Positions 61,174 to 64,000 of a stretch of 64,000 bases of DNA are shown piece by piece. The notes beneath the pieces are model-generated. The model was not told where the DNA came from. It made no database searches and saw nothing but the letters and a program-made list of their open reading frames with translations. Location of the stretch: assembly GCA_035532275.1 (NCBI GenBank), contig DATKRG010000295.1, positions 11,035-75,034 on the forward strand, in the 5' to 3' direction. The DNA comes from UBA9676 sp035532275 (GTDB lineage Bacteria; Actinomycetota; Actinomycetes; Streptosporangiales; Streptosporangiaceae). The number at the start of each line of letters is the position of its first letter. The first letter of the stretch is position 1. The position numbers and the translations under genes are program-made.

Positions 61174-61936
61174 CCGGGTGCCCGGCGGCGCGCAGGCTGT
61201 CCTTCACCTGCCCGATCCGCAGCTCGCCGTAGTGGAAGACGCTGGCGGCCAGGACAGCGTCAGCGCCAGCCTCGATCGCGGGCGGGAAGTCGGCGAGCCG
61301 GCCCGCCCCGCCGCTGGCGATGACCGGGACGGTGACAACCTGCCGCACCGCCGCGATCAGCTCGAGGTCGAAGCCGGCCTTGGTGCCGTCCGCGTCCATC
61401 GAGTTCAGCAGGATCTCGCCGACACCGAGGTCCACCGCCTGGGCCGCCCACTGCACCGCGTCGATGCCCGTCCCCCGCCGGCCGCCGTGCGTGGTCACCT
61501 CGAAGCCGCTGGCGGGCGGGCCGGCCCCGGTGGCGCGGCGGGCGTCCACCGACAGGACCACGCACTGGGAGCCGAACCGGTGCGCCGCCTGCGCCAGCAG
61601 GTCCGGCCGGGCGATGGCGGCGGTGCTGAGCGACACCTTGTCGGCGCCGGCCCGCAGCAGCCGGTCCACGTCCGCCACGCTGCGCACGCCGCCGCCGACG
61701 GTGAGCGGGATGAACACCTGCTCGGCGGTGCGCCCCACCACCTCGTACATGGTCTCGCGGCCACCCGAGGACGCGGTGATGTCCAGGAACACCAGCTCGT
61801 CGGCGCCGTCGCGGTCGTAGGCGGCGGCCAGTTCCACCGGGTCACCGGCGTCGCGCAGGCGGGCGAAGTTGACCCCCTTGACCACCCGGCCCGCATCCAC
61901 GTCCAGGCACGGGATCACCCGCACCGCCACCGTCAT
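61166..61936 (-). CDS. hisF: Imidazole glycerol phosphate synthase subunit HisF
   Basis: 256-aa cyclase subunit (PRFAR plus ammonia to IGP and AICAR), a partner of HisH. The two catalytic Asp residues are in I-P-C-L-D-V-D-A-G-R-V-V-K-G and V-V-L-S-V-D-A-R-R. The TIM-barrel phosphate loops V-G-G-G-V-R-S and A-S-G-G-A-G are present. The his genes are hisB-hisH-hisA-rid-hisF in order on the minus strand. The hisF start lies 4 bp after the Rid stop. Confidence 0.96.
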   Translation of the reverse strand: MTVAVRVIPCLDVDAGRVVKGVNFARLRDAGDPVELAAAYDRDGADELVFLDITASSGGRETMYEVVGRTAEQVFIPLTVGGGVRSVADVDRLLRAGADKVSLSTAAIARPDLLAQAAHRFGSQCVVLSVDARRATGAGPPASGFEVTTHGGRRGTGIDAVQWAAQAVDLGVGEILLNSMDADGTKAGFDLELIAAVRQVVTVPVIASGGAGRLADFPPAIEAGADAVLAASVFHYGELRIGQVKDSLRAAGHPVR

Positions 61937-61940
61937 GGCC

Positions 61941-62333
61941 TCAGCCCCCGATGCCCGGCCGGTAGGCGTCCGCCTCGATCTCGACCAGCATCCGCGGGTC
62001 CATCAGGGCGGCCACGCCGATCATGGACGTGGCGGGCATGATCTGGCCGAACGCCGCCCCATGGGCCAGGGCGTACTCCTGCCAGCGGGAGATGTCGGTG
62101 ACGAACATCCGGGTCCTGACCACGTCGGCCAGGCTGGCACCCAGCCGCTCCAGCGCCTCGGCCACGTTGGCGATCGCCTGTGCCGCCTGCGCCCGCGCGT
62201 CACCGGGGTGGACCAGCTCGCCGTCGCGCACCGAGGTGCAGCCGGCCACGAACACGAAGTCGCCCGCTGCCACCGCCCGGCTGTAGCCGACCACCGGCTC
62301 CCACGGGGTGCCGCTCGAGATCCGGCGTGTCAT
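61941..62333 (-). CDS. Rid-family (YjgF/UK114) protein
   Basis: 130-aa Rid protein, enamine/imine deaminase family. R-I-S-S-G-T-P-W-E-P, G-Y-S-R-A-V-A-A-G, F-V-A-G-C-T-S, the R-T-R-M-F-V-T-D-I with the conserved Arg and E-I-E-A-D-A-Y are seen. The his-operon position is common in actinobacteria. ATG 62333 is chosen for GGGAGG 8 nt upstream. An ATG at 62339 would overlap the hisA stop (ATGA) but sits too close to the Shine-Dalgarno. Confidence 0.88.
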   Translation of the reverse strand: MTRRISSGTPWEPVVGYSRAVAAGDFVFVAGCTSVRDGELVHPGDARAQAAQAIANVAEALERLGASLADVVRTRMFVTDISRWQEYALAHGAAFGQIMPATSMIGVAALMDPRMLVEIEADAYRPGIGG

Positions 62334-62335
62334 CC

Positions 62336-63190
62336 TCATTGCCTCCCTCGCGGGCGCTTCGCCGGCTTCGGGAAGCTGTCCTCGGCGCCGGGACACCGCG
62401 GCGGCCCTGGCGGGCCTTGCGGCGTTCGGCCCGCCGCCTGCGGCGCCACCGCCGCGAGCGCCTGCTCCAGCGTGAACGCCCCGGCGTACAGTGCCTTGCC
62501 CACGATCGCCCCTTCCACCCCCAGCGGGGCCAGCGCCGCGATCGCCTGCAGGTCATCCAGGCTGGCCACACCGCCGCTGGCGATCACCGGCGCGCTGGTG
62601 CGGGCGCATACGCGGCGGAGCAGGTCCAGGTTCGGGCCGGTCAGCGTGCCGTCCCTGCTGACATCGGTGACCACGAACCGGGCGCAGCCGTCAGCGTCGA
62701 GCCGGTGAAGCGTCTCGTCGAGATCCCCGCCCTCACGGGTCCAGCCCCGCGCGGCCAGCCGGGTCCCCCGCACGTCGAGCCCGACGGCGATCTTCTCCCC
62801 GTGCTCGGCGATGACCGACCGGACCCAGCCCGGCCGCTCCAGGGCCGCGGTGCCGATGTTGACGCGGGCACAGCCGGTGGCCAGCGCGGCGGCGAGGGAG
62901 GCGTCGTCACGGATGCCGCCGGACAGCTCGACAGCGACGCCGAGCCGGCCCACCACATCGGCGAGCAGCGCCGCGTTGGACCCGCGGCCGAACGCGGCAT
63001 CCAGGTCGACCAGGTGGATCCACTGGGCGCCGGCCGCCTGCCAGGCGAGCGCGGCCCGCAGCGGATCGCCGTACCCGGTCTCGGTGCCGGCCGCCCCCTG
63101 GACCAGCCGCACCGCCTGGCCGTCCGCCACGTCCACCGCGGGCAGCAACGTCAAGGTCCGGGCTGCCTCCGCCGTCGTGCCGTCCGTCAT
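62336..63190 (-). CDS. priA: Phosphoribosyl isomerase A (HisA/PriA-like)
   Basis: 284-aa TIM barrel that isomerises ProFAR; in actinobacteria lacking trpF it also does the TrpF step. The catalytic Asp residues are in L-L-P-A-V-D-V-A-D-G and V-V-T-D-V-S-R-D-G-T, with the phosphate loops S-G-G-I-R-D-D and A-S-G-G-V. A Pro/basic C-terminal extension of about 40 residues (Q-G-P-P-G-P-P-R-C-P-G to R-P-R-G-R-Q) exceeds the usual length of 240-250. Its start overlaps the hisH stop as ATGA. No trpF gene is seen in this window, in line with PriA, but dual function is inference. Confidence 0.92.
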   Translation of the reverse strand: MTDGTTAEAARTLTLLPAVDVADGQAVRLVQGAAGTETGYGDPLRAALAWQAAGAQWIHLVDLDAAFGRGSNAALLADVVGRLGVAVELSGGIRDDASLAAALATGCARVNIGTAALERPGWVRSVIAEHGEKIAVGLDVRGTRLAARGWTREGGDLDETLHRLDADGCARFVVTDVSRDGTLTGPNLDLLRRVCARTSAPVIASGGVASLDDLQAIAALAPLGVEGAIVGKALYAGAFTLEQALAAVAPQAAGRTPQGPPGPPRCPGAEDSFPKPAKRPRGRQ

Positions 63191-63849
63191 CGGATCGTCT
63201 CCAGCCAGTTCGCCAGCAGGGCGGCACCGGTGTCGCCGGACTTCTCCGGGTGGAACTGGGTCGCGCACAGCGGCCCGTTCTCCACCGCGGCAAGGAACGG
63301 CTCGCCGTGGGTCGCCCAGGTGAGCAGGGGCGCCGCCATGTGCTCGCCGGCCACGAGCGGCAGCGAGCGGGCGGCGTAGGAGTGGACGAAGTAGAACCTC
63401 TCCTGCGGCCCGATCCCGGCCAGCAGGACCGACCCGGCGGGCGGGCTGACCGTGTTCCAGCCCATGTGCGGCAGGACCGGCGCCGTCAGCCGTTCCACCG
63501 TGCCGGGCCACTGCCCGCATCCCTTGGTGTGGATGCCGTGCTCGACCCCCTCGCCGAACAGCACCTGCATCCCGACGCAGATGCCCAGCACCGGCCGCGA
63601 CCCGGCCAGCCGCCGGTCGATCAGCTGGTCACCGCGGACCTCCAGCAGGCCGGCCATGCAGGCGGCGAACGCGCCCACACCCGGGACCACCAGCCCGTCG
63701 GCGTTCAGCGCCGCGCCGAAGTCCGCCGTCACCTCCGCCTGCGCCCCGGCCCGCCGCAGTGCCCGCTCGGCCGAGCGCAGGTTCCCCGAGCCGTAGTCGA
63801 GCACCACGACCCGGGGCCGGCGGCGGGCGGCCGGCGGACTTGCCGCCAT
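63187..63849 (-). CDS. hisH: Imidazole glycerol phosphate synthase subunit HisH
   Basis: 220-aa glutamine amidotransferase subunit that supplies ammonia to HisF. The nucleophile is in G-I-C-V-G-M-Q-V-L-F-G, the His-Glu in Q-F-H-P-E-K-S-G, and D-Y-G-S-G-N-L-R is typical. ATG 63849 shares an A with the hisB stop (TGATG); a GTG one codon upstream (63852) is the alternative. Its end overlaps the hisA start as ATGA. Confidence 0.95.
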   Translation of the reverse strand: MAASPPAARRRPRVVVLDYGSGNLRSAERALRRAGAQAEVTADFGAALNADGLVVPGVGAFAACMAGLLEVRGDQLIDRRLAGSRPVLGICVGMQVLFGEGVEHGIHTKGCGQWPGTVERLTAPVLPHMGWNTVSPPAGSVLLAGIGPQERFYFVHSYAARSLPLVAGEHMAAPLLTWATHGEPFLAAVENGPLCATQFHPEKSGDTGAALLANWLETIR

Positions 63850-64000
63850 CACAGGGTGCCCTTGGTGCTGGGCACGCCCCGGGCCCGCGGGTCCGGCGCC
63901 GCCGCCGCCCGCAGCGCCCGGGCCACCGCCTTGAACTGGGCCTCCACGATGTGGTGCGGGTTGCGCCCGGTGACGCTCAGGTGCAGGCAGATGCCCGCGG
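63849..64000 (-). CDS. hisB: Imidazoleglycerol-phosphate dehydratase, C-terminal part
   Basis: Partial gene, cut by the window end. The minus-strand frame ending at the TGA 63851-63849 encodes the HisB C-terminus: G-R-N-P-H-H-I-V-E-A-Q-F-K-A-V-A-R-A-L, then P-S-T-K-G-T-L. The H-H-x-x-E motif is the second metal-binding site of the dehydratase. It heads the hisB-hisH-hisA-rid-hisF string in this window. Confidence 0.93.
   Translation of the reverse strand, partial: AGICLHLSVTGRNPHHIVEAQFKAVARALRAAAAPDPRARGVPSTKGTL

Overview
The window reads as chromosomal DNA of a high-GC Actinomycetota (probably the Streptomyces/Streptosporangiales side of the phylum). The evidence is very high third-position GC, frequent GTG starts, many leaderless-type starts (TANNNT about 6-7 nt before the start codon), a parA-small protein-scpA-scpB string, a PdtaR-type ANTAR regulator, a polyphosphate glucokinase, a his operon with a PriA-like hisA, and gene strings such as aroH-tyrA-cmk-der, polA/rpsA/coaE/uvrB and trpCBA-lgt followed by gltBD. 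No rRNA, CRISPR array, insertion sequence or prophage was seen. One tRNA is present.

Layout. 0.1-9 kb is accessory: a YceI protein divergent from a MarR regulator, two aldo/keto reductases, an ArsR-GNAT fusion, a PLP trans-sulfuration enzyme, a membrane-anchored CBM2 protein, CtaG and a secreted trypsin-like protease. 8.7-13.9 kb is a minus-strand run aroH-tyrA-cmk-der-bioA. 14.1-17.4 kb is a plus-strand operon: HicB-like ribbon-helix-helix protein, DUF4097 protein and a DrrAB-type ABC exporter, behind a perfect inverted repeat. 17.4-25.7 kb is a minus-strand core block: rluB, scpB, scpA, a small protein, parA, xerD, ald, a Nudix hydrolase and pyrG. 25.8-35.3 kb holds a DMT permease, a HAD hydrolase, a probable unlisted 53-aa gene, uvrB, coaE, rpsA and polA. 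35.4-41.2 kb holds a secreted aldose 1-epimerase, a hotdog thioesterase, pdtaR, tRNA-Leu(CAA), pyk and a DUF559/AbiEi-type protein. 41.5-53.3 kb is amino-acid metabolism on the minus strand: gltD, gltB, lgt, trpA, trpB, trpC, two small membrane proteins and hisI. 54.2-60.2 kb is an accessory insertion that looks like a phosphonate uptake and degradation island. 60.4-64 kb has ppgK, then hisF, a Rid protein, hisA/priA, hisH and the 3' end of hisB.

How genes work together. The glt genes make glutamate and trpCBA makes the last steps of tryptophan. No trpE, trpD or trpF is present, so the PriA-like HisA probably supplies the TrpF step. ScpA/ScpB with the ParA-like ATPase and XerD-type recombinase form a chromosome-maintenance block. 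The four-gene ABC transporter plus a PhnX-like HAD and a FAD amine oxidase form a self-contained proposal for uptake and cleavage of (N-substituted) 2-aminoethylphosphonate.

Recurring oddities. At least nine loci carry short tandem direct repeats (units 13-17, 31 or 41 bp) at gene ends, several straddling a stop codon. A twin 40-bp hairpin element lies beside the DUF559 gene. The only tRNA has a Leu anticodon but a short variable loop. Lgt has Cys where Arg is expected in its G-R-x-G-N motif, and pyrG starts with TTG behind a leader hairpin that covers its ribosome binding site.
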